Part shown: piece after piece, positions 51,801 through 61,899 of the stretch
Layout of the letters: each line of letters begins with the position of its first letter
Numbering within the stretch: the first letter of the stretch is position 1
NCBI GenBank assembly: GCA_013076295.1
Contig: RQOL01000863.1
Location: 2,112,180-2,176,179 of the forward strand
Length of the DNA stretch: 64,000 nt
Source: Sanderia malayensis
Lineage: Eukaryota > Cnidaria > Scyphozoa > Semaeostomeae > Pelagiidae
Direction: 5' to 3'
Notes under the pieces: model-generated
What the model saw: the letters and a program-made list of their open reading frames with translations, nothing else
Told to the model about the DNA's origin: nothing
The model's database searches: none
Made by a program: the position numbers and the translations under genes

Positions 51801-52966
51801 TTTAATTTGCCTATCATTCCATTCAGCTTTTGTGGTCTTCGAACTCCATCAATTATCATTGCAAATGCAAACTGTCATGTCCTGGAGATGCTCCCCGAAT
51901 GGAAAGAGACCATTGAATTTATTCATCCCAGCAGAAGTAGACAGTTCAAGTTCGGCCTCGTGCTGTTACGTGGCACGAGACAAGCGACATTATGCAATGC
52001 ATTTAATTGCGTGGCACGAAGGGCGAGTCGCGTGGCTGGGTGTGTGATGTCTTACCGTATTTGATGACTTTCTTGTATCGCAGTTTCTCAATCTCACAGC
52101 GTGTCATATCAATTATGTTGCGATTCACTCCCGTCAGCCTCTGCGGGTAAGAATACACGTGACATATTCAATAGATTATTGATGTATATTCTATCCTTTT
52201 CTGCAGCCCTCGTACTGATTACCTCGTGTTCATCAAGCTGTTTTTACACTGTTTTTACTCCCACTCTATGTAGATTTCCTTTCTCCAAACTACTTCACTT
52301 GAAACTATAAAGTGTGGGTCATTGCATCACACCAATGCGATGTCCAAATTGGCTTTATCGATTATTCTCGTAGATGTGAATTTTCTTGTTATCATGTTTG
52401 AATGCAACCAGTTTTGGACTTCCAAAAAAGCAAAAGGCGTTGCCTTTTCTTGCTACTAAATTTTCCCCTGATACAGCTACCTTCTCCACCTGCCATTGTA
52501 CTAAAATCCCACCTTGTGTACCTACCATTGTATTGTAGTCGTGGAAGCAAACAAGTTGTTTGTCTTTTGTCAGGAAAACATCGACCTCGAACCCATCAGC
52601 TCCTGCTCTTCGTAGACTTCTGAATCCATCAAAACTGTTCTCTTGATACCATATTGGATTGCCTCTATGCCCCAAAACGAATGGTTTTCGTTTCTCGTGA
52701 TAAATATGACAGTCCGGAATGCCACTCGTTCGCTTCAGAGAACAGGCCTTCTGCTCAACTTTATTACCAGATATAAAAGTCAAGAAGCAACCTGAAATAG
52801 ATGGACAGAATTTGTTAATTTATTTACATGAAAAGGGGGTGTTTGAAGCCCTGAGTGTATGTTAATTGCTGTATTTTGAATTTTGAAGTCTTTTATTCGT
52901 AGCAAGATAATAACATAACAACTTACAACTGAAAAAAGTAACCAAACAGAATGCTTTAAGCGCCAT
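48880..52966 (-). CDS. GDPD-family phosphodiesterase, copy A, fused in frame to a LINE reverse transcriptase
   Basis: Exons 52966-52927, 52791-52526, 52140-52056, 51665-51568, 51390-51235 and 51050-49407 read as 762 aa. The first five exons and the start of the sixth match copy B closely: signal peptide, then GHRGN, GFEVDV and CFHDY with the GDPD catalytic His-Arg, Glu-x-Asp and His. After SDSAAT the frame runs straight into SKIFERILDRQ of the LINE. The original gene tail survives beyond the insert (49083 to the old stop at 48895, KAFEPKIDSLIKQRVDFF and an Asp run). Removing the 1622 bases (element plus one 4-bp target copy) restores 392 aa in frame. Whether the fusion is expressed or the copy is a dying pseudogene cannot be told from sequence. 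GDPD enzymes hydrolyse glycerophosphodiesters; the signal peptide suggests secretion. Confidence 0.85.
49088..50705 (-). mobile_element. 5'-truncated jockey/CR1-type LINE in the last exon of GDPD copy A
   Basis: 1618 bp flanked by the 4-bp target duplication CGTT (49084-49087 and 50706-50709); comparison with copy B confirms an empty site. The 3' end carries a short ATT/TTA trinucleotide tail followed by the host sequence, as expected for target-primed insertion. The element codes for a reverse transcriptase from just after the usual start of the domain: LMDLSKAFD (motif A Asp), LGVPQGSVLGPLLF, NYADDTTIYA (motif C), LGVTIDNKLTF, then the C-terminal region to the stop at 49407. The endonuclease and ORF1 are missing. 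No in-frame stops or frameshifts across about 430 codons, so the insertion is fairly young. Confidence 0.93.
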
Positions 52967-53455
52967 GTTCGTACAGCCCTGACTTGTTGTAGCTACCAGC
53001 CCTGCCTTTCTTTCCTCTGATGTATTCTATGGTGTATAGTTTACGTGAGTCACTTGGATATGGACTGCTGATTGATGTAGCCTTTCCTTGCTTATATGCA
53101 AGCTTGTTATAAATGGACAGGGAGTTTAGAAATTCGAGAATGCTTATAAAATACTTCGTGCTGTGGGAAGAAGTTGTTGCCTTTGTGTTGGTGCAGGGAT
53201 CCAAGTAAATAGGCGTTTGTAGAATGATTTGTTGGTTGGATCGTGGGAATGCTTTCTGTGTGACAATTGAATGAAATCAACAAAGTAATGTCCGCAGCGT
53301 ATACCTTTGGGAGGGTAGCAATGTCTGGGGAGAGGGAGGTAGTAATTGCATGCGCTGAACTAGAGTTCTTTTCTGCGTGGTGGCAACACTGTTTGTTTAT
53401 TTGCACTGCAGCTGAGTATGAATGACTTGCTTTTAGATAATTTAAATATTAAAGC
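52967..53455. promoter_or_regulatory. Duplicated bidirectional promoter region, copy A
   Basis: The 489 bp between the GDPD-A start and the FANCA exon-1 relic correspond to 56605-57088 (484 bp). Shared words include AAATATTAAAGCATGGATACTGG on the FANCA side and GTAGTCATTGCATGCGC-type sequence (53340 vs 56970), but much has diverged. Confidence 0.6.
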
Positions 53456-53570
53456 ATGGATACTGGATTGGTCAGTGTTGTAAACGAGAATTTTGATAGT
53501 CTTACCAACAGAGCCAAGGCAGGATTTGCACTACTTTGTCAAGTCTTTTCCGATAATTCGAATCTTGGAT
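53456..53570 (+). pseudogene. FANCA exon-1 relic
   Basis: Matches the true FANCA exon 1 (57089-57203) over most of its length: MDTGLV..NFDSL.NRAK.G is conserved in frame, then a 1-bp insertion near GGATTTGCAC shifts the frame, and the sequence is lost before the GTAAGT donor. No FANCA body follows, because GDPD copy B begins on the other strand. It marks the right edge of the duplicated block. Confidence 0.88.
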
Positions 53571-53842
53571 AATTCAAAGCAATTTATACCCCCACCCTTG
53601 AAATCTTTGCTAGTGCTTTCTAACTCTGGAGAGCTTAAAGATTCGTTAACTCCAACCATTTTTATCAGTAACGCCAGAAATATCACGGGTGTAGAGGTGA
53701 ACTGAGAGAAGCGACAGAGAAGAGGACAAACACAGACAGAGGCCTAAAATTTCGTTGACTTCTTCTGCTACACTACTTTTGTGTTACTCATATCACATAT
53801 TGATAAGGACACATTCAATGATTACGTCATTGGTTATAAAAA

Positions 53843-56604
53843 TTACTGTCTGTCCATTTGCTGTTCGGCCTGGTTTTCATCTGCCATTACGTCATTCAAA
53901 TCATCATCATCATGATCATCATCGGCCTCTTCTTCATCTGGGATGACGTCATTCAAGTCATCATTACCAACATCATACTTGCTGTGCGACCTCGTTTTGG
54001 TGCATTTGCATCTGTGCCTATCTATTTTTTCCACCAATCTCTTTACGTCATCAACAAAGAAGAAGTCCACGCGTTGTTTTATCAGACTGTCTATCTTCGG
54101 CTCAAACGCTTTAATCGTTGCGGCAGTGTCAGTCATGCTGTACAATGTATAGACGCCGAGGGCTAAATCATAGTTGTAGTTGGTCTTGAGCGTCTGTATT
54201 GTTTGGTTCGTACCATACTTGGTATTGTCAAACATTACCAGGTCGACGGCTGTAAAAGACGCGCCGATGGCCTTTGCAATAACCCCGTTCAAGTAAAGAT
54301 ACTCTACAAATTTGCTGGTCGCTATTGGAGTGAGACAGGGTGCTAATGATGGAAATCCAGCAATTACTTGGTGCTTTATTGCCGTGATCTGGGCACTTGG
54401 TATTTTCCATACATCCGAGTGCAGAGCTGTACCAATGACCAGATTCTTGTTCATCTACAATCAGATCAAGATATTTTTGTTATTTTCTGAAAGTATTGCA
54501 GCTTATTAGCCACTAAGGGTTCTTTGCCCATCCACTACCTTACCCCCTGGACAGATGTCACTTGACATTGTCCACAAATCGGGGATAATATTCTGGCCGG
54601 GCGATGTCCAATTTTTAATAACCAAGTTGAGAAAAAATGCCAAACAATGGTGGATTTTGCATACCTTTTTTACAGTGGATGTCTTCAAAACATCGTAGGA
54701 GTCTATCATGACCTGCAATTCCATTCCAAATGCCTTGACCATTTTCGCCACTGCCTTGCCTGTTGCCATGGCATGCATCATGCTTGCTTTGTTCTTGTGC
54801 ATCCCTGAAGATGGCTTCATCTGAAAAATACAATATTGTTGTTGCTGTTGTTGTTGTGATGATGCTATCGGGCTGTGTATAATTTTGCAACCCTTATGTT
54901 TATGTTAGTAGTTTTAGCCAAGTGGTCTCAAGTGTTGTGAGTGGCTGGTAAGATGGTCATCATACCTCAATGTATACAAGAAGATTCGTCCTTTTTGCCC
55001 AACGTAGAAGATCGTCAAGAAAGGCAATTCTTCTTCGTCTATTGTAACGGTATGTTTTCTTGCCTGCAATAAAGCGAATCATTGAATTATTTAGATGTCT
55101 TGAAAAGCCCACACAATCCCAATAAGCCCAACTACAAATTCTTTGTAAATTAGCCCCCCGGGACATTCAACTTTTGTGGTCTCCGAATTTCATCAATTAT
55201 CTTTGCCAAGCATCGTGTCCTGGAGATGCTCCCCGAAAGGAAAGAGACCATAGAATTCATTCATCCCAGCAGAAGTAGACAGTCTGATAGTTTACTTGAA
55301 AACAGGAATTGTCTCGTGCTGTTACGTGGCACGACACAAGCGACAGTACGCAATGCATTTAATTGCGTGGCACGAATGGCGAGTCGCGTGGCTGGGTGTA
55401 TGGGGGTGTTTGACGTCTTACCGTATTTGATGACTTTCTTGTATCGCAGTTTCTCAATCTCGCGGCGTGTCATGTCAATTATGTTACGATTCACTCCCGT
55501 CAGCCTCTGTGGGTAAGAATACACGTGGCATATTCAATAGATTATTGATTCATTTTAAACGTGTTTTCGTGAAAAACGCTGGCGTCTTCCCTGGGAACCA
55601 GACGCAAGGCTTTGCAGTTAACGGTTTCTCATTTTTGGCCGCATTTTAGTTCTGAAAGTTATTTAAAACATCTTAATTTTATGAATGGAAATTACAGTGA
55701 AAGGGGAAAAAAGCGTTGATGTGTAGCAAGCTATTTGTATTATTTCAAAACATCATTCAAATCATGGTCATGAACATCATATCCACACCCATATAGTCGA
55801 TATAGTCCTTGTTTTTGTCATAGAAAAGTATATTGAACCTGCAAATGCGGGCACGGAACGTTTTTTAATTAATTTTTAATTAAAATTTTTTAATTACTTT
55901 TTTGTAGCTCTAAGAGTTTCTTAAATATTAGGGTGTCTAGTACTAGCTTTTTGGCAACCTCGCTTCTTATGCTTGGATCATCTTCATATTTGCTGGCTGG
56001 TCTATCTCTACCCCCTCACTTTGGGTTCACCCAGCTGTTCTTGCACTATTTTTTCTTCAGCAATCTTGTAAATATTTTCATATCCACAAACAAATTTCCT
56101 TTGAATCTATTGACTGACTTAGAGCTATCGGGTGACGATCTGTTTAGTTAGCATGCAAACTCATTATCATCCTTTTAAACTTCCCAGAGTACTTTTTCTA
56201 CCTACCATTGTGTTATAGTCGTGGAAGCAAACAAGTTGTTTGTCTTTTGTCAGGAAAACGTCGACCTCGAACCCATCAGCTCCTGCTCTTCGTAGACTTC
56301 TGAATCCATCAAAACTGTTCTCTTGATACCATATGGGATTGCCTCTATGCCCCAAAACGAATGGTTTTCGTTTCTCGTGATAAATATGACAGTCCGGAAT
56401 GCCACTCGTTCGCTTAAGAGAACAGGCCTTCTGCTGAACTTTATTGCCAAATATAGGAGCCCAAAGGCAACCTGAATAAGAAAATATATGGACAATATTT
56501 ATTTATAGGAAAAATGAATTTCGTAGTCTTTTATTCGTAGCAAGATATCAACATAACAACTTACAACTGAGAAAAGTAACCAAACAGAAAGCTTTGAATG
56601 CCAT
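53843..56604 (-). CDS. GDPD-family phosphodiesterase, copy B (intact)
   Basis: Six exons (56604-56565, 56471-56206, 55506-55422, 55063-54966, 54820-54665, 54454-53843) give 418 aa; exon lengths 1-5 are identical to copy A. Residues 1-15 (MAFKAFCLVTFLSCC) look like a short signal peptide. The GDPD fold starts with VLGHRGNPIWYQENSFDGF: His55, Arg56; Glu82 and Asp84 in GFEVDVF; His97 in CFHDYNT; then LLVYIEMKP, the second metal-site strand. The family uses a divalent cation to split glycerophosphodiesters. The C-terminus adds RHRCKC and an acidic tail with two DDLNDV motifs that copy A lacks. Head-to-head with FANCA, ATGs 484 bp apart. It is like bacterial/UgpQ-type GDPDs rather than GDE1 or GPCPD1, as far as I can judge; substrate unknown. 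Confidence 0.9.
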
Positions 56605-57088
56605 GTTCGTACAGCCCTGCTTTCTTTCCTCTGATGTGTTTTTCTGATATAATGCAGCTTACTTGACTTGAGAGATTGTTGATGCCTGATTGCAGCAGCC
56701 TTTTCTGCCTTATGTGTGCGAGCAAACTTAGACCTCTAGGGAGTGTGCGAATTGAAAGTTGTGTTTGCGTTGCGACGTGCAATACTTCCTCTGCACGAAG
56801 GAGCAATTGCTTTTGTATTTGTGCAGAAAGCAAAATAAGTACGTTATGATTACCGTATCGAATGGCGGATGTTTTTAATGCCTTTTGTGAAGCGATTGAA
56901 TGGAAGGAACAAAGTAATATTTGCAAAAGATGCTTTAAAGGGGCGTTGTCATGCGTGGAGAGAGGGAGGTAGTCATTGCATGCGCAGAGCGAGAACTCCC
57001 TTCCTGCGTGGCGGCAATAATGTTTTCATTTGCACATGTGTTGTACGACTGAGACTGACTTGCTTTTAAAGATTTTAAATATTAAAGC
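56605..57088. promoter_or_regulatory. Bidirectional promoter region, GDPD copy B / FANCA
   Basis: Only 484 bp separate the two start codons on opposite strands, so the promoters must be shared or adjoin. No TATA box is obvious at either side. The arrangement is duplicated at 52967-53455. Confidence 0.65.
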
Positions 57089-60000
57089 ATGGATACTGGA
57101 TTGGTTAGTGATGCAAACAAGGATTTTGATAGTCTTATCAACAGAGCCAAGGAAGGATCACACTACTTTGTCAAGTCTTCACCGGAAGAATTTCAAATGA
57201 AAGGTAAGTTGAAGAAGCTTCTCAAGCTAGGCCTTTTTGGGGACCTAAAGGAGCAGTAGGTTTCTGTGCACGCCAGTTTTTAATGAGATATCCCCGGTGT
57301 ACGGGAACTTGGTTTTATTGTTTTCTATCGTTTTTCTTTGTGTATTATTGTTTAAATTTGCTGTACCATCTGCATATTAGCTAAACAGATCGTTTGGATT
57401 GAGTTTGAGTTTTTTCCACTCGCACTCCACTCTCTCTATTTTTAAGGTCCTGCAAGAACTGTTAAACATATATCAAATGTGATAGATTCGTTGCCTGTGC
57501 TCGGAATCTTGTCAGAGATTGGGCTGAGCCAAGAAGAAAATGACCAATCAGAATTCCGGGAAGAGAACCAGGAAGCAGCAATCAACAAGCAGCTTAATAA
57601 CATGCACCAGAATCTAGATTTGCAAGATGATATGTTGGTGGATATTTGCCCCAAATACTTCACTACAGAATTTCTAGCTAAACTCTTAGTGACGTTTGGT
57701 AAAAAGACATCCATTGTTGATAAGGATGCAGACACCAACCTTGATGCAGTTAAAGGCATCATCAAGGTGACAAAGAAACTCGTGCATCAAAGTAAGATAG
57801 ATCCATGTGTTCTTTCAAGGCATGTACTGTCAAATTTACATGTGTTTTCACTGCATGTTATTATTGAGATGGCAGATTCACAGCTTATATCTGTAAAGCA
57901 GTGGGTTTGTGAATTCTACAAGAAAAGTCAATTGTTGGACATGAAATACCAGGTTGTTGACTACATGAAGAAACCCAGTTCTGTAGAAAACTGTAGCCAC
58001 AGCAAACTTAAGAAATCTATGAAATTTCTTCTCCACATGCCAATGTTTAATAACGTTTGCTCTGATTATGACAAAGAGACAAGACACAGTGTGAATCAAG
58101 CTGTCTGTTCTATATTTGAGCAGTTGGATTTTTCCCAGATCTTCCTTGATAAACATCAGTGTAGCACAAGCAGTAATGATAAGTTCAGCCTCGTTTTGAG
58201 GATCAGTACCGAGACTGGTGATCATCATAATAATGAGAAACTTCAGCTCTTCACTTTGCTATTAGAAAACATGCTGAAAAGTGGAAATAATTTCATTGCT
58301 CTAGAGGACACTTTTGTGAAGCACGTTGATTGGCTGTATCAAGAACTCGATACGAGAACTACATCTGTTCTGCAAGAGATGCTTCTATATTTGGAAAATG
58401 ACGTCATTTTGGGAGCGGTCAAATCCAGTTTGAAATACAGCGCCGTGAGATTTCAGCGTTTGCTGTCGTTGTTGTCTGTCTGGTTGATCTGCTGCGAGGG
58501 CGCATGGAAAGCTGTTGTCGAGTTGCTGCGCGCGCAGATTGACATTGCAGTCGAAGTGAGAAGTGAGGATTATTTGAAGAGATGTCTTTTAGTGGCGAGA
58601 CACTGTTCTCTTGAGAGGCTATCCGGTTTCCCATCTTACGATGATTGGTTTGCAGAGCATATAGCCTCTCTGATTGGTGCGTTTTTCACCGAAGAGAGGT
58701 CGCTGGTTGGTTTCTACGTGAACTGCTTGACGAGTTTGTTGCCGGTTGAGTCGAAGTTTTTCCTCAATGTTCAGCTCTCCGCCGTCGCAAAACTACAATC
58801 GCTTGGAAAGGGCATCGTAAGCGAGTACACGAATGCTGGTAAGACGAAAATCAGCTATACCAAAGACACGAGACACGACACGAACACGAACACGAAAGCA
58901 TCGAGTTCAATGCTAAGCGTGCAGCTGAGTGAATTTGCCGTTAAAGACGTTGAGAAGGCCGTGTGTCAGTATGCAGCTACGTTGAAAATACCCACGGGTC
59001 TGCTGGAGGTGAGCGTGTTTCGAAAGTCCTACTTTGTTGGGTCGTTTCTGCCCGCGTTGTTGGTTCCTGGCCTTGTCAAGAACGATGTTAACAGGCAGAG
59101 ATTCGTGGAAGATCTGCGCAAGGCTGGAAAGATTCCCAGTAAAGTTATGCACGCCTATGAACAGGCGTTGGAGGCGTACGAGTTGGAGGAGGTTTTCTGC
59201 GCAGCTGATGTGAAGCTAGACGATCTGCTTGAAGCCGTGTTGAAGAAGGTATCAGAGCTGCCTGGCGTTGCGGAGGTGAGACGACATGCGGAGGAGCCGA
59301 AGAGACGTCGCATTATCATGCAGTCATATCTTTCATCATTGTCTCTTCACTTGAGGAAACTCTACGATGCTTTGAATGCAGGCTCTACTATTGAAAGTGA
59401 GAGGTATCGTTTCGAAGGAAGGGTAGTAAGCGACATACTCGATAACGTTTGCCAAGTCTGTGCTACTGAATTATCTGCTGATAATTCTAGTTTAAAGTTG
59501 CTTAAATCGTACATGAAGATGCTGGGGGACCATAAAGGTCTGCAGGTAATGTTGGAAGCAAAAGTGTTGATGCTGTTACGCGATGAACTTGAGAATCTGG
59601 AGAGGTATCACTTGAGCGGTATTGCTTGCATCATTGCTGCATGTAGTAATGGTTGCAGTGAAAAGAATGTTGGCGAATCGATCATGGAAAGTGCTGTAGA
59701 GAGCGTAAAACGGGCAAGAACGCCATTCTGGTTGCACAAATCTCTTCTTTTTATATCTGACGTTTTTCTGTTCTGCAATGAGCTGTACAGCGATGTGATT
59801 ATCACCAGTGATGAAGTGATTGCAATCACTGCCATCAGTGATTCAGTGATTATATCTGATCGTGTGATGAAGTATTTCTCTTTGATGCTGATGCGATTGA
59901 AATCAATGCGGATTATCATGACGAATCGATCGATCAATGATCATGATGATTCAATCAAAGTGATCAGTGATGCAATCGCGCTTGCTTGTTCTGTTGAGAA

Positions 60001-61534
60001 GCTGGATGCATTTAAAACTTATTTCTCTAATAACTCGATATTGTCTGCAGACTGGTTAGAGTTTGAACTGGCTCTGAATCCGTGCTTTGATCTCATGTCT
60101 TCGTTTCAAAAGCAGGACTACTATTATCACGTCATAAATGATATGGCCGCAACTTCTACGTGTTCTAGTGATTGGATGTATTTGAGCGTTGCTTCGAAAA
60201 TTGTCCACGTCTTGCTTGAATCGGGAGGTGTTAAAACAGAGCCTTTCAAGTGTGCTGATCATTGTGGAACCAATTGGAAATATTCCCAAATTATTAAGAC
60301 GAACCAGAGTAGTTTTAACGGCATGCTAAGTCTTCTGCAGTCGTTGAATTACAAGATATCTTTTGAAGGAAGGCACAGTGACAACCTGAATGCTTTGACG
60401 TCGAAGTGGCTGCTGTCAGCTTTCGAAGGCTGGCTCAAAATGGCACCAAGTGAATCCGGCCAATTTAGCACTGACCGAAACAACAGTTCAGTTGATGATA
60501 CTCTTGTTGCAAACAAGAAGGTATCAACCAACCAGGTTTCTATATTGTGTTACATTCTTCGTTCCTTGCCACCCGCCACCCTCTTCTCCACTAACTGCCT
60601 TTCTGATTTGAATTCCACATCAAGAAATAAAAGAATTTACGAGGTCGCAAGCTTTATCAATGACTTGGCCAAGTTTTTACTTCACGGCAGTTGCAGCTTC
60701 GTGTTGCCTTGCGATCTAACCGAATGCTTCGTGAATGCCATTATAAGCTACTGCGAGTTTTGTTCTTCGAGTCTTGGTGGTAGGAACAACAGTGGTTTTG
60801 ATGAAAGTGTAAAGCGTTTGCTCGAAGCTAGTCCAGTTATTTGTGTTTCAATTGCTTGCCATTCAAAGCAGGACCACATCGCGAATCGTCTTGAAAAATG
60901 CACTTCAAACGAACTGTATTGCTTCAAGGAATTACTTCTTCTGCAACAGGCGATATCAGCAGAGACTCGCTTTCACGGTGATGCCTCGTTCTCAGCACAG
61001 ATAATCGGTATTTGTATTTTTGTGTTGGGGAGTTCAATCGACGGCTCTCTCCTGCGCAGTAACCTAGTCACTGTACACCGCAAGGAGACGTTACAGGTCG
61101 TGTTCGATTGCTTCATGATTGATCTGAGTAAGGGCCTAATCGAAGGAACTGCAATGGAGAAGCTTCCTGTTGCTCTTGGGATTTTCAAGAAGATCCCTGG
61201 GATTGCACTCAGCGTAATTGAAGACGTCTTGGAAAATAGGGATCGATTGGGATTGCAAGATCTGCGGAAAATTTTTACTGCTGGTGTATGCACATTGGGC
61301 ATGTACCCTGTTGCAGTGTTAAAGGTGCTGGCGCTAATGGACCCGTTGTGTTTGCAGAACTTCGCCTGCAAACCTCGAGGCAAAGACGTCATAGCAAAGT
61401 GCATACGTCGTGTAGAATCTATTGTAAATGACGTCACATCTGAATGGCCTGAAGCATTGTTGTTGGAGCCGCTGAGCGTTGCATTTCTCGAAGATATGGA
61501 AAGAATTGCAGGAAGATTGAAATTGATTCGTTAG
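57089..61534 (+). CDS. FANCA: Fanconi anemia group A protein
   Basis: Two coding exons only (57089-57203 and 57447-61534) give 1400 aa, close to human 1455. FANCA is a scaffold of the nuclear FA core ubiquitin-ligase complex (with FAAP20 and FANCG) that monoubiquitinates FANCD2-FANCI at DNA crosslinks. The protein is all helical repeats; the best family matches are residues ~350-430 (VRFQRLLSLLSVWLICCEGA, FPSYDDWFAEH, LLPVESKFFLNVQ) and ~495-540 (DVEKAVCQYAATLKIPTGLLE, VFRKSYFVGSFLPALLVP, FVEDLRKAGKIPS). Later matches include DWLEFELALNP and DLAKFLLHGSC. The N-terminal 150 residues are weakly conserved. Exon 1 (MDTGLVSDANKDFDSLINR) is supported by phase and by its duplicated relic. The 4.1-kb uninterrupted exon is unusual. 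A GTGAT-rich stretch at 59790-59980 codes for a region absent from vertebrate FANCA. Confidence 0.95.
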
Positions 61535-61599
61535 GTTGGTGGAAAATTCCTTGTTAATTTTTCTCTTGCGTATTACATGTCCTTGTGTGCGATGAATGT

Positions 61600-61899
61600 C
61601 TTATTTACACTACACAAGCTAACAAGGGTTGGCCTCGGGTTGAACGAACCCAGGTTAATTTTGTGTAGTTTAACCCGGGTTAAGTTTCGAAAATGTTGTG
61701 CAAACGCAATACTGGGTCGAACAAGATTAGTTCCAATGATGAGCTTGGCCACTCGTGTAAAACAAGCAACAAGTGACTCCATAGATCTTAGATTTTCACT
61801 GCGTTTTACTATTGACCCAACTGCTACTACCGCTTGCATTACGCACCAAAACTAACTCGGGTCGGACTAGCTCGGGTATATTTGTGAAGTGTAAATAAG
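61600..61899. mobile_element. 300-bp MITE candidate
   Basis: Ends are 18-bp inverted repeats with one mismatch (CTTATTTACACTACACAA left; TTGTGAAGTGTAAATAAG right). The interior repeats AACCCGGGTTAA-type words, including one perfect palindrome TTAACCCGGGTTAA near 61669, and CTCGGGT words near both ends. No target duplication seen. Confidence 0.65.
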
